DNA of 64,000 bases from Lachnospiraceae bacterium (GCA_021199655.1 JAJQHQ010000050.1:62001-126000); one strand, 5' to 3'. Counted from the stretch's first letter, positions 24,663 to 33,828 are shown. Translations and numbers: made by a program. Notes: generated from the sequence alone by a model not told the origin.

Positions 24663-25070
24663 ATGAATGAGATCCTTTCACAGGAAAAATCCATTTACAT
24701 TCAGATTAAAGAAATGATAGAAAACGACATCCTGCGGGATATTCTTTTGGAGGAAGAGCGAGTGCCGAGTACGAATGAGCTGGCGAAAGCTTATTCGATC
24801 AATCCGGCTACTGCAGCGAAAGGTGTAAACCTGCTCGTAGATGAAGACATCCTTTACAAAAAGAGGGGAATCGGGATGTTCGTCCGGACAGGGGCAAAAA
24901 AGAAAATCGTGGAGAAGCGGAAGAAAAACTTCTATGATGACTATGTAAAACGCCTGATGGCGGAGGCAGCCAGCCTTGGCATCACCAGAGAAGAACTGAT
25001 CATGATGATACAGGAAGACGGCGCCGAGGGAAATCCTTATGCGAAAGAGAATAATAAAGCAGCGGGATAA
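24663..25070 (+). CDS. GntR family regulator, YtrA subfamily
   Basis: 135 residues, short as in YtrA-type regulators. Winged helix with the family blocks SIYIQIKEMIENDILRD, RVPSTNELAKAYSINPATA and KKRGIGMFVRTGAK, then a short helical tail instead of a ligand domain. Such proteins repress ABC exporter operons and are relieved by envelope-active compounds. ABC genes follow at 25293-28057. GAAAGGAAGTGGGTAA precedes the start. The stop codon is already part of the next repeat element. Confidence 0.9.
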   Translation: MNEILSQEKSIYIQIKEMIENDILRDILLEEERVPSTNELAKAYSINPATAAKGVNLLVDEDILYKKRGIGMFVRTGAKKKIVEKRKKNFYDDYVKRLMAEAASLGITREELIMMIQEDGAEGNPYAKENNKAAG

Positions 25071-25253
25071 TTATTCAGGACAGTACCTCGCACTTGCTGC
25101 GAGGTGCGTATGAAACGTAAATATTGCAAGGGAAAATCCCATCGCGGCGCTGAACGTCCAGTGGACGTTCGCTTAGCGCCGACCGAAGCGGCAGCGGAGA
25201 CGCGATTTTAAATGGATTTTCCCTGCGTAACTGTGAAGGTACTGAACAGTTAC
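25068..25253 (+). repeat. Family 1 element with an AGT-hairpin module nested in its core
   Basis: Left end TTATTCAGGACAGTACCTCG with hairpin, right end GTAACTGTGAAGGTACTGAA to CAGTTAC. The core stem (GGGAAAATCCCATCGCG / CGCGATTTTAAATGG) is split by the module GGCGCT-GAACGTCC-AGT-GGACGTTC-GCTTAGCGCC plus GACCGAAGCGG (25146-25201). The structure shows one element inserted in another. It ends 39 bases before the ABC ATPase start. Confidence 0.8.
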
Positions 25254-25292
25254 GCAGCGGGATAAAGATGGGGATATGGAGGAGAAAAAGGT

Positions 25293-26474
25293 ATGAGCAA
25301 GATTGTGGCATCCGGGATCGTGAAGCGATACGGGGAGAAGGAAGTGCTTCACGGCATTGACCTGGAACTGGAGCAGGGCAAGATCTACGGCCTGATCGGG
25401 CGCAACGGTGCCGGGAAGACGACGCTGTTGTCTATCCTAAGCTCGCAGAATCCTGCGACGGAAGGGGCAGTGACGGTGGAGGTTTCTCCTGACGATGCGA
25501 AGCCGGATGACTGGCAGGGAAAGAGCAGCAGTGCCGGGAACGGATCGAATATCGTAAAAATGAGACCGCGGTCTGCGGTTGTTCGTGAGCCGGTCTGGGA
25601 GAACCCGAAAGCGCTCTCGCATCTGTGTTTTTCGCGGGAGCTGAATCAGATGGTTGGAAACAGCGCAAATACGATGAAGGTGAAAGAGTACCTGAAGATC
25701 GCGTCGCTGTTCCTTCCGCACTGGGATCAGAAGATGGCGGATCACCTTGTAGCGGAGTTTGGGCTGGATACGAAGAAAAAGATCAGTAAGCTGTCCAAAG
25801 GCATGCTTTCGATGGTGACGATCGTTGTGGCGCTCGCGAGCGGGGCGGAGTTCACGTTTCTGGATGAGCCGGTCGCGGGGCTGGATGTGGTCGCGAGGGA
25901 GAAGTTTTATCAGCTTCTGCTGGAGGAATTCACCGAGACCGGCCGGACGTTTGTGATCTCGACTCATATTATTGAGGAGGCAGCGGACATTTTTGAGGAA
26001 GTGATCCTGCTGGATGAAGGGAAAATCCTTTTAAAAGAGAATCTGGAGGAACTGCTGGAGCGTGCCTGGTGCGTGAGCGGACGTGAGGATGAGGTGGACC
26101 GCGCGACCGCGGGATATACACAGCACCATGCAGAACGTCTGGGCAGAAGCAAGAGTGTTACGATTCTGGAGCCGAAGCAGGGCGAAGTAAGAGAAAATGA
26201 GCAGACGGATCGGCTGGAGCCGAAGCCAGATGGAGCCGGAGAAAGCAGGCAGATGGATTGGCAGGCGGACACGGACATGGAGTGCAGTCAGTCAGGCGGG
26301 CAGCCCGGATTTACAAGGGGTAATGCTGATGTAGAAACGCCCCTTCGTCCCGATGGGACTCAGCGGCAGAACGCCGCGTCCATACAAATGCGCTTCGCGC
26401 GGGACGCGGCTGTTACGGTTCAGAAGGTGAGCCTGCAGAAGCTGTTCGTGGCGCTGTGCGGTGAGGAGCATTGA
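25293..26474 (+). CDS. ABC transporter ATP-binding protein of the GntR operon
   Basis: 393 residues against about 290-300 usual for YtrB-like ATPases. Walker A GRNGAGKTT, signature region LSKGMLSMVTIVVALASG, Walker B FTFLDEPVAGLD, switch His in ISTHIIEEAADIF. Extra length sits in a segment at about 60-105 and in a low-complexity stretch at about 285-375. The latter contains a copy of the core hairpin (26374-26409) read in frame. The family C-terminus resumes with VSLQKLFVALCGEE. GGAGGAG precedes the start. Partner permeases follow at 26537 and 27332. Confidence 0.88.
   Translation: MSKIVASGIVKRYGEKEVLHGIDLELEQGKIYGLIGRNGAGKTTLLSILSSQNPATEGAVTVEVSPDDAKPDDWQGKSSSAGNGSNIVKMRPRSAVVREPVWENPKALSHLCFSRELNQMVGNSANTMKVKEYLKIASLFLPHWDQKMADHLVAEFGLDTKKKISKLSKGMLSMVTIVVALASGAEFTFLDEPVAGLDVVAREKFYQLLLEEFTETGRTFVISTHIIEEAADIFEEVILLDEGKILLKENLEELLERAWCVSGREDEVDRATAGYTQHHAERLGRSKSVTILEPKQGEVRENEQTDRLEPKPDGAGESRQMDWQADTDMECSQSGGQPGFTRGNADVETPLRPDGTQRQNAASIQMRFARDAAVTVQKVSLQKLFVALCGEEH
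26374..26409 (+). repeat. Core hairpin inside the ABC ATPase coding sequence
   Basis: CCGCGTCC / GGACGCGG around ATACAAATGCGCTTCGCGC. Compared with the intergenic copy at 24607, the fourth-last stem pair differs on both sides, so the pairing is kept. The reading frame is not interrupted. Confidence 0.65.
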
Positions 26475-26497
26475 GGTAACTATTACTGAACAGTTAC
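26475..26497 (+). repeat. Minimal family 1 remnant
   Basis: GTAACTATTACTGAACAGTTAC-type fragment, that is left GTAACTATT joined directly to right ACTGAACAGTTAC. It lies 39 bases before the next gene. Confidence 0.55.
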
Positions 26498-26536
26498 GAG
26501 TGGAGAATACTGGGATGTGAGTGAGGGAAATAGCAA

Positions 26537-27292
26537 ATGAATGCAGAGAATCATTTTGGGGCGGCGGCACAAAACGGTAGAGGGAAGAATACGACAAAAA
26601 AAGAAATAGTGGGAGCGTCCCGCACACTGCGCATAGTCTGCTATTTTGGCGGACTCTGCCTGCAGATGTTCGGATACGCTCTGCTCGTCGCGGTAATCTG
26701 GGATCTGTTCGTGCCGATTGTGAGAGGAGAAACGGGCGGGAGCTGGCCGCTGTCATGGAAGCTGGCCGCAGCACTGCTGGAAGATTTTCCGCCTTATCTT
26801 CTGCTTGCGGGCGGCGTGACAGTATGGATCTGTCCGTCATTTCTTTTTAATAATACCATTACGACGATGATTGTCATGAACGCCACGAGACGTCTGACTG
26901 CTTTGAGCATGTGGCTTTGTGAGGGCGTGGTGATAATGGTTGTGTTTGGAATCGCCGGGCTTTTTTCCATGTTTGGGATGGGGACATTTTGGATGGAATG
27001 GCTGCCGCTGATCTTTGCCGCTGAGGCATTTGCGGTTCTGATCGGAATCTTTTTTGGCATGGTATCCATACGAAACAGAACGCTCGGAATTACTTTCAAT
27101 GCCCTGTTTGCCGGGGGCTTTGCCTTTTTCTGCGGTCTGGTTGCGGGGCTGGAAGGTGAGACATCGATTTTTAATCAGAATGTTCTGAAATGGATGCAAT
27201 CTTCCCTGATGCCGGTGATTGACCTTGCCATTTATGCGGCGGCCGGAGCGGTGAGTCTGAGGGGACTGCGAAAAATAGAAGTGCGCAGATAA
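26537..27292 (+). CDS. ABC transporter membrane subunit (first)
   Basis: 251 residues with about six hydrophobic segments, for example near 38-58, 80-100, 125-150, 155-180, 190-210 and 220-240. No strong signature, but the place directly after a YtrB-like ATPase and before a second membrane protein fits a permease of a GntR-controlled exporter. GAGGGAAA precedes the start. Substrate unknown. Confidence 0.65.
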   Translation: MNAENHFGAAAQNGRGKNTTKKEIVGASRTLRIVCYFGGLCLQMFGYALLVAVIWDLFVPIVRGETGGSWPLSWKLAAALLEDFPPYLLLAGGVTVWICPSFLFNNTITTMIVMNATRRLTALSMWLCEGVVIMVVFGIAGLFSMFGMGTFWMEWLPLIFAAEAFAVLIGIFFGMVSIRNRTLGITFNALFAGGFAFFCGLVAGLEGETSIFNQNVLKWMQSSLMPVIDLAIYAAAGAVSLRGLRKIEVRR

Positions 27293-27331
27293 TAACTGCG
27301 CGCGGGGCGGGACTACGGAGAGGATTTTAAT

Positions 27332-28057
27332 ATGATTACGATGAAAAGAGCAATCAAAAATCAGTTTCAGATCAATGCAAATAAATGCCTGGCAGTTTTG
27401 CTGCTCGAACTGGGTTTCTTTCTGGCAGGGATGCTCATTCTCGCCATTCTGATGAGCTTTGCAATTGATGAAGGAGAGGGGACGTTTCCGCTTGCGACTA
27501 TCCTTGCGGCTTTTGCTGGCGCGGTATTTTTGTTTGCGAATTTCGGGGCGGATTATACGTCGCAGTTTCACACGCAGATTTCCCTTGGCTGTACAAGAAA
27601 GGAGTTTTTTGTGTCTGTGCTTTTGAAGCATCTGCTCCTGAGTGCATGCGGAATGGTGGTTTTGCTGGTATTGGCTGCTGCGGAGGATGCACTGAATGTC
27701 CGGCTGTATCCGATGGAGGAACCGGAATTTGCCATCTTCCCGATTCTTTTGCGGTATGGCGTTGCGGCTGTGCTGGGCCTGCCTGCGGCGGCTGCACTTT
27801 TTGGAGCACTGTGCAACCGGTTCGGGCAGAACGTGAGAGTTGTCTTTTTCATCCTCTGGATGATGTTCTGGTTTGGAATGCAGTGGGTGATGGATGCGAT
27901 TTTTGAGCCGGAGAAGGAAATTCCGGGACTGTTTCGGGGGATTGCGGGTGTGATCACGGCGGTTCCGTCCGGTTTGTGGCCGGTCGTGGGAGCACTGGCG
28001 TTTCTTCTGGCGCTCGGAGGAGCTTGGGGACTTATGCGGACGCAGCAGGTGAATTGA
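27332..28057 (+). CDS. ABC transporter membrane subunit (second)
   Basis: 241 residues, about six membrane helices. The stretch FHTQISLGCTRKEFFVSVLLK is interrupted here as SLGCTRKEFF, a motif common in ABC-2-like permeases of Firmicutes, where a cytoplasmic loop carries G-x-T/S-R-K/R. It follows the first permease by 39 bases and probably completes the exporter. The operon ends in the truncated gene at 28068. Confidence 0.7.
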   Translation: MITMKRAIKNQFQINANKCLAVLLLELGFFLAGMLILAILMSFAIDEGEGTFPLATILAAFAGAVFLFANFGADYTSQFHTQISLGCTRKEFFVSVLLKHLLLSACGMVVLLVLAAAEDALNVRLYPMEEPEFAIFPILLRYGVAAVLGLPAAAALFGALCNRFGQNVRVVFFILWMMFWFGMQWVMDAIFEPEKEIPGLFRGIAGVITAVPSGLWPVVGALAFLLALGGAWGLMRTQQVN

Positions 28058-28067
28058 GTTATGAGTT

Positions 28068-28841
28068 TTACATACGCACTATATGGGAATCAAAGAGGGC
28101 GGGAAGCTGGCGATCATGGCCGGTGCCGGTCCGATGGGACTGGGGGCGTTGACTTACGCGCTGCACCGCGATGTGCGCCCATCCATGATCGTGGTTACGG
28201 ACCTGAATCAGGAGCGTCTGGATCGCGCGGCTTCTCTGTTCCCGCCTGCGGAGGCGGCGAAGGACGGCATTGATCTGCGTTTTGTAAACACCGGAAGCTG
28301 TGAGGATCCGGTGGCAGAGCTTCGTGCCATTTCCGGCGGAACAGGGTTTGATGATGTGCTCTGCTATGCTCCGGTCGCTTCTGTGGTCACACAGTGCAGC
28401 GCGATCCTCGGGCGCGACGGCTGCCTGAATTTTTTTGCGGGGCCGACAGACACACAGTTTTCCGCGACAATGAATTTTTACGATGTTCATTACAATTCGA
28501 CCCATGTCATGGGTACGACCGGCGGCAATACCGACGACATGATCGAATCCCTGCGTCTGACCGCGGAAGGGCGTATCAACCCGGCTGTTATGGTGACACA
28601 CATTGGCGGACTGGACGCAGCCGCAGAAACAACGCTGAATCTTCCGAAGATTCCGGGAGGCAAGAAGCTGATCTACACCCATCTTACCATGCCGCTGACC
28701 GCCTTGACGGATCTGCGCGCGAAAGGTGAGGCGGAGCATGACGCCAGATTTATTGCCCTGGCGGATATTGTTGATGCGAACAACGGCCTCTGGTGCCCGG
28801 ACGCGGAGGAATATCTGCTGGCGAATTTTATAACAGAATAA
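28068..28841 (+). pseudogene. 5'-truncated zinc-type alcohol dehydrogenase (sorbose-1-phosphate reductase-like)
   Basis: Only the NAD-binding and C-terminal part is left. The frame is closed by TGA at 28062-28064 and similarity begins about base 28074, at HYMGIKEGGKLAIMAGAG then PMGLGALTYAL. The N-terminal zinc and substrate domain of about 150 residues is absent. The rest reads through intact to FITE. Homologues are SorE-type reductases of sugar phosphates. The junction lies 10-15 bases after the second ABC permease, so a deletion or insertion event fused two regions here. ATG 28083 could still give a 252-residue protein, unlikely to be active. Confidence 0.75.
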
Positions 28842-29061
28842 AGTGTGCCGATCGCATCCTTTTCTGATCTGATTTTCTCCTGATCTCTCTGGGCGGGCAC
28901 GCTTTATGTCCGTGAACCATAGTATGCGGCGGACGTCTGCTGACGATTATACAGTATGCGGCAGACGCGGCAGATTCTGCGAATGCGTATTTTCGAATAA
29001 GCAGGTTTTGCGGGCAGCCGGCTGCTGTAACAGAAGAAAAAGATACAGGAGGAAATACAGA

Positions 29062-29823
29062 ATGGAAGCGATGGAAACACGCAGAAACGCAATTGTAGAA
29101 CTGATTAATAAAAATGGCACGGTGAGCTTTGCTCAGATCAGGGAGGCGTTCCCGGACGTATCGGAGATGACGCTGCGCACGGATTTAAAGACGCTGGATG
29201 AGGCAAAGAGAATTCTTCGTATCCACGGCGGCGCAAAGTCTGTGCAGACGATCTTTGGCACCGACGGGCTGCTGAGCAGCAAAGCGTACCAGAACATTGC
29301 CGAAAAGCAGGTCATCGCTCAGAAGGCGCTCACTTTGCTTCATGAAGGGACAAGTCTTTTTCTTGATTCCGGGAGCACCACGACTGCTTTCGCGAAGCTG
29401 ATCCCTGATCAGGCAGACCTGATCTACACGACCGGCTTAAGCTGCGCCGCTGAGTTAAAGGAGCTTTCCCGGCCGACTGTCATGATCCCGGGCGGACAGC
29501 TGAACCGCTTCAGTCAGAGTGTATTCGGCAGCCTTGCGGTCCGTGAACTTGAACGCGTCAATTTCGACCAGGCGTTTCTGGGAACAACAGGGTTTGATTT
29601 TTCCGCAGGCTTTACCTGCGGGATCAGTGAGGAAGCCATTTTAAAACAGACAGCGATCCGGCAGGCGGATCAGGTCATTGTGCTGATGGATTCCTCAAAA
29701 ATAAACGTAAAATGCAGTTTCCGCTTCAGTCGGCTTTCCGATGTGGACATCATCGTATCCGACGGGAACCTGCCGGAAGAATTTCTTGCAAAATGCAGGG
29801 AACAACAAGTCACGGTTCTGTAG
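29062..29823 (+). CDS. DeoR family transcriptional regulator of sugar metabolism
   Basis: 253 residues. The N-terminal DeoR HTH reads METRRNAIVELINKNGTVSF and TLRTDLKTLDEAKRILRIHG; the sensor domain has FLDSGSTTTAFAKLIP and the C-terminal FLGTTGFDFSAGFTC and LMDSSKINV blocks. DeoR proteins sense sugar phosphates and repress neighbouring operons. Start 29062 with CAGGAGGAAA upstream is preferred over a longer frame from 28906. It sits directly before the PTS genes and is their likely regulator. Confidence 0.9.
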   Translation: MEAMETRRNAIVELINKNGTVSFAQIREAFPDVSEMTLRTDLKTLDEAKRILRIHGGAKSVQTIFGTDGLLSSKAYQNIAEKQVIAQKALTLLHEGTSLFLDSGSTTTAFAKLIPDQADLIYTTGLSCAAELKELSRPTVMIPGGQLNRFSQSVFGSLAVRELERVNFDQAFLGTTGFDFSAGFTCGISEEAILKQTAIRQADQVIVLMDSSKINVKCSFRFSRLSDVDIIVSDGNLPEEFLAKCREQQVTVL

Positions 29824-29886
29824 GATTAACATCACCGTATTGACAGCAGACCAGAGCCGATCAGCCATTATTTTAAGGAGAATGAA

Positions 29887-31839
29887 ATGAAAGCAAAGGT
29901 ACAAAGCTTCGGCAAATTTTTATCGGCGATGGTGATGCCGAATATTGGCGCCCTGATTGCGTTTGGTTTTCTTGCCGCATTGTTTATCGATACCGGATGG
30001 ATTCCAAATGAAGGATTCAACAGCATGGTCAGCCCCATGCTTACTTATCTGATCCCCATTCTGATCGCCTCTACCGGCGGCTATATGGTCGGCGGGGAGC
30101 GGGGACGCGTGGCAGGCGCGATCGCTGTCATCGGTGCGATCATGAGCAACACGGATGTGACAATGCTGATGGCGGCCATGATCATGGGTCCGCTTGCGGG
30201 CTTTTGCATCAAAAAGTTTGATGAGGCGATGGATGGCCATATGCCCGCAGGCTTTGAGATGCTGATCAATAACTTTTCTGTCGGCATTATCGGTATGCTG
30301 CTGGCAATGCTTGGCTATGTTCTGATCGGACCGGTCATGAGCGCGATCCTTTCCGTTCTGACTGCGGGGGTCAACGTCATGATCAATAACAATCTGCTTC
30401 CGCTCGTCTCGATCCTGCTTGAACCGGCAAAAGTGCTTTTCCTGAATAATGCGATTAATCATGGCGTGTTCACGCCGATCGCGACGGCGCAGGCCACGGA
30501 AGCCGGAAAATCCATCATGTATATGCTGGAGACCAACCCCGGACCTGGACTTGGCGTGCTGCTGGCCTACATGTTCTTCTGCAAGGATAAGGCGACAAAG
30601 GATTCCGCCCCGGGCGCAGTGATCATCCATCTGCTCGGCGGTATTCATGAGATCTATTTCCCGTATATCCTGATGAACCCGATCGTCATTATCGCGCCGA
30701 TCGTGGGTAATATGGCCGCTATTTTCTGGTTCAGCATTACCGGATGCGGCCTGGTAGGCCCCGCTTCCCCCGGCTCTGTCATTGCCTATTTGATGATGAC
30801 GCCCGGTTCGGATATGCTTAAGGTCATCATCGGTGTTCTGCTCGCAACAGGCGTCTCCTTCGTTATCGCCGCTCCGATCGTGCGCATGGCGGGTGAAAAG
30901 AGCCTGGAGGCAGCGCAGGGTCAGGTGGCAGCGATGAAAGCGGAATCCAAAGGGCAGACAGCAGCGGTACCGGCAAACGAAAAGCTCGCGGATTCCTCCG
31001 CAGTGAAGAAGATCATTTTCGCCTGTGACGCAGGCATGGGTTCTTCGGCGATGGGCGCGACGAAATTCCGTAACCGCATCAAAGACGTCCGTCCGGACAT
31101 CAAGGTGACGAATACTTCGGTAGATAACATCCCGGGCGACTGTGATATCGCGGTCGTGCAGACGACGCTGGCGGCCCGCGCACAAAAATCCGCGCCGCAG
31201 GCACAGCTGATTACCATCGGAAACTTTCTTGCAGACCCGGCGCTGGACGAGCTCTACGCACAGCTGACCGCTGCCGGCGCCGCAAATGCAGACGCAGTGA
31301 AAGAAGCCGCGGCAGCCGAAAGCACCCCGTCTGTAAACACACCATCCGGGACAAACACACCGAATGCTTCCGTCGGCGAAGCAGCTTCTGCCGCAGAAGA
31401 AGACACGCCCTTTGAGAAAAAGCAGGTGATCATCGCAGACGGCATCCGGCTTGGCCTGAAGCCGGTGAGCAAGGAGGAAGCTATCCGGGCGGCCGGTGAA
31501 CTTCTTGAAAAACTTGGTTATGTCGGGCACAATTATGTGGAAGCAATGCAGGAACGCGAAAAACTGACCACTACCTATATGGGCATGGGTGTGGCGATCC
31601 CGCATGGCACCACACAGGCAAAGGGAACTGTAAAGAAGACCGGCATTGTTTTTCTCCAGTATCCGGAAGGCGTTGATTTTGGAGAGGAAAAGGCACAGCT
31701 GATCTTCGGCATCGCAGGAATCGGTGATGAACATCTGGATCTGCTCGCAAAGCTCTGTACCATGCTTGAGGATGAAGAGCGCCTGGAAATCCTGAAGACG
31801 ACAAAGGATGTCGACTGGGTACTTGAGCAGCTTTCGTAA
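29887..31839 (+). CDS. PTS transporter EIICBA, mannitol family
   Basis: 650 residues. EIIC membrane domain (about 1-340) with MtlA blocks FGKFLSAMVMPNIGALIAFG, NNAINHGVFTPIA and HLLGGIHEIYFPYIL. EIIB has the phospho-cysteine in IIFACDAGMGSS (Cys380). EIIA has the phospho-histidine in GVAIPHGTTQ (His573). A Pro/Ala/Ser/Thr-rich linker joins B and A. The order and domain set equal MtlA, but no mannitol-1-phosphate dehydrogenase lies nearby and a sugar-phosphate reductase fragment precedes, so another hexitol is possible. GGAG precedes the start. Confidence 0.92.
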   Translation: MKAKVQSFGKFLSAMVMPNIGALIAFGFLAALFIDTGWIPNEGFNSMVSPMLTYLIPILIASTGGYMVGGERGRVAGAIAVIGAIMSNTDVTMLMAAMIMGPLAGFCIKKFDEAMDGHMPAGFEMLINNFSVGIIGMLLAMLGYVLIGPVMSAILSVLTAGVNVMINNNLLPLVSILLEPAKVLFLNNAINHGVFTPIATAQATEAGKSIMYMLETNPGPGLGVLLAYMFFCKDKATKDSAPGAVIIHLLGGIHEIYFPYILMNPIVIIAPIVGNMAAIFWFSITGCGLVGPASPGSVIAYLMMTPGSDMLKVIIGVLLATGVSFVIAAPIVRMAGEKSLEAAQGQVAAMKAESKGQTAAVPANEKLADSSAVKKIIFACDAGMGSSAMGATKFRNRIKDVRPDIKVTNTSVDNIPGDCDIAVVQTTLAARAQKSAPQAQLITIGNFLADPALDELYAQLTAAGAANADAVKEAAAAESTPSVNTPSGTNTPNASVGEAASAAEEDTPFEKKQVIIADGIRLGLKPVSKEEAIRAAGELLEKLGYVGHNYVEAMQEREKLTTTYMGMGVAIPHGTTQAKGTVKKTGIVFLQYPEGVDFGEEKAQLIFGIAGIGDEHLDLLAKLCTMLEDEERLEILKTTKDVDWVLEQLS

Positions 31840-31885
31840 ATTGGAATACAAACAAATAATCAGAAAAGAAAGGAAGAAAAATATT

Positions 31886-32143
31886 ATGAAAACATTTGAC
31901 TACACCATCACAGACGAACTCGGTATCCACGCACGCCCGGCTGGAGAGCTGGTAAAAGAGGCGAAGAAATACACCTCCACGATCTCCATCAATGCGAACG
32001 GCAGAAAAGTAAACGCTACAAAGCTGATGATGATCATGAGTCTTGGCGTAAAGAAAGGGGTTACCGTAACGATCGAGGCGGACGGCGAGGACGAGGATGC
32101 GGCGATCGCCGGTCTGCAGACATTTTTCTCGGAAAATCTGTAA
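31886..32143 (+). CDS. HPr family phosphocarrier protein lacking Ser46
   Basis: 85 residues. The phospho-histidine is His15 in GIHARPAGEL. The position that in Gram-positive HPr is Ser46, target of HPr kinase in catabolite repression, is Lys46 here (VNATKLMMIMSLG). The protein can therefore pass phosphate from enzyme I but should not act as the CcpA co-effector. AAAGGAAG precedes ATG 31886. It lies between EIICBA and enzyme I in a self-contained PTS operon; the genome probably has another, general HPr. Confidence 0.93.
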   Translation: MKTFDYTITDELGIHARPAGELVKEAKKYTSTISINANGRKVNATKLMMIMSLGVKKGVTVTIEADGEDEDAAIAGLQTFFSENL

Positions 32144-32214
32144 TAGGTCACACCACCTCTTCCACACCGCATCGTCTGGGCGGTGTGGAAGGCTCATAAG
32201 AAGGGGGTTCTCTT

Positions 32215-33828
32215 ATGGAACAATATCAGGGCAAAACGATTTTTAATAAAATTGCGATTGGGAAGGTTTTTTTCTATCAGAAAAAGGAAACGCAGGTAAA
32301 AAGACGGCACGTTGAAGACGCCGAGGCGGAAATCGTCCGCTTCAATGCCGCAAAAGAGACTGCACTGGCCCAGCTGGATCAGATCTATGAAAAAGCACTG
32401 AAGGAAGTGGGCGCGGACAATGCGGCTGTTTTCGAAGTCCATAAGATGATGATGGAGGACGAGGATTATCTGGACTCCATTTATAATATGATCCGCGGGG
32501 AGCTCATTAACGCAGAATATGCGGTCGCGACGACCGGAGATAATTTTGCGGAAATGTTCGCGCAGATGGACGATGCCTATATGCAGGCACGCGCGGCGGA
32601 TGTGAGGGACATCTCGGAACGTCTGGTCGCAGTACTGTGCGGGACCGGCACGGATATGCATGCTCTTGGCGAGCCTGTCATTCTGATGGCGGACGATCTG
32701 GCTCCCAGCGAGACCGTGCAGATGGATAAATCCAAAATTCTGTCCTTCGTGACCCGCCATGGATCTTCCAATTCCCATACGGCTATCCTGGCCCGCACGA
32801 TGAATATTCCCGCGGTGATCGGCATCGACATTCAGGAAGAATGGGCCGGTAAGACGGCCATCGTAGACGGTTATACCGGGACTGTGTTCATCGACCCGGA
32901 TGAGACGACGCTGGAGCAGATGAGCGCGAAAATGCGCGATGATGAGCGAAAACAGCAGCTTTTAAGAGAACTCCGCGGGAAAGAGACCATTACCAGAAGC
33001 GGCAAAAAAATTCACCTGTATGCCAACATCGGCGGCGTTTCCGATGTCGCTCAGGTGCTGCAAAACGACGGCGAGGGGATCGGCCTGTTCCGGAGCGAAT
33101 TCCTCTATCTGGAATCCGATACCTTTCCGACTGAGGAAGAGCAGCTCAAGGCCTACAAAATGGTTGCCCAGAACATGGCTGGCAAAAAAGTCGTTGTCCG
33201 GACACTGGATATCGGCGCCGACAAGCAGGTAGATTATTTCAATCTTGAAAAAGAGGACAATCCTGCCATGGGCTACCGCGCGATCCGCATCTGCCTGGAC
33301 CGGCAGGAAATCTTCCGCACACAGCTGCGCGCACTTCTGCGGGCAAGCGCGTTCGGCAACATCTCCATTATGTTCCCGATGATCATTTCCGTGCAGGAAG
33401 TGCTGGAGAGCAAACGGATTCTTGAGGAAGTAAAAACGGAGCTCCGCGAGCAGAATATCCCGTATAAGGACGTCGAAGTCGGCATCATGATCGAGACACC
33501 GGCTGCCGTTTGGATCAGTGAAGAGCTGGCGAAGGAAGTGGATTTCTTCAGCATCGGTACCAATGATCTGACCCAGTACACCCTGGCAATCGACCGGCAG
33601 AATCCGAAGCTGGATAACATTTATGATTCCCACCACCCGGCAGTCCTTCGATCGATCCGTACAGTCATCGAAAACGGGCACAAGGGCGGGGCCTGGGTCG
33701 GCATCTGCGGGGAACTCGGCGCGGACACCTCTCTGACCGAAACCTTTGTCGAAATGGGAATTGATGAACTGTCTGTCTCTCCGTCCTTTATCCTGCCGGT
33801 GCGGGAGGCAGTGCGGAATCTCCGGTAA
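32215..33828 (+). CDS. Phosphoenolpyruvate-protein phosphotransferase (PTS enzyme I)
   Basis: 537 residues, slightly shorter than the usual 570. The active-site histidine is His188 in SSNSHTAILART; the PEP-binding barrel shows GIGLFRSEFLY, DIGADKQVDYF and the C-terminal SIGTNDLTQYTLAIDR and GICGELGAD. It transfers phosphate from PEP to HPr His15. Last gene of the PTS operon, closed by the hairpin at 33974. A dedicated enzyme I next to its own HPr and EII is uncommon and makes the locus independent of the general PTS. Confidence 0.93.
   Translation: MEQYQGKTIFNKIAIGKVFFYQKKETQVKRRHVEDAEAEIVRFNAAKETALAQLDQIYEKALKEVGADNAAVFEVHKMMMEDEDYLDSIYNMIRGELINAEYAVATTGDNFAEMFAQMDDAYMQARAADVRDISERLVAVLCGTGTDMHALGEPVILMADDLAPSETVQMDKSKILSFVTRHGSSNSHTAILARTMNIPAVIGIDIQEEWAGKTAIVDGYTGTVFIDPDETTLEQMSAKMRDDERKQQLLRELRGKETITRSGKKIHLYANIGGVSDVAQVLQNDGEGIGLFRSEFLYLESDTFPTEEEQLKAYKMVAQNMAGKKVVVRTLDIGADKQVDYFNLEKEDNPAMGYRAIRICLDRQEIFRTQLRALLRASAFGNISIMFPMIISVQEVLESKRILEEVKTELREQNIPYKDVEVGIMIETPAAVWISEELAKEVDFFSIGTNDLTQYTLAIDRQNPKLDNIYDSHHPAVLRSIRTVIENGHKGGAWVGICGELGADTSLTETFVEMGIDELSVSPSFILPVREAVRNLR

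Noticed and set aside
28906-29061. Longer N-terminus for the DeoR regulator
   Set aside because: The extra residues are Cys/Arg-rich without similarity; the GGAGGAAA site before 29062 and the family N-terminus fix the start.
29920-31900. Very long minus-strand frame opposite the PTS EIICBA gene (29920-31851)
   Set aside because: A shadow of the real gene: His/Arg/Cys-rich translation, no motif and no ribosome site; the plus strand codes a complete MtlA-type protein.
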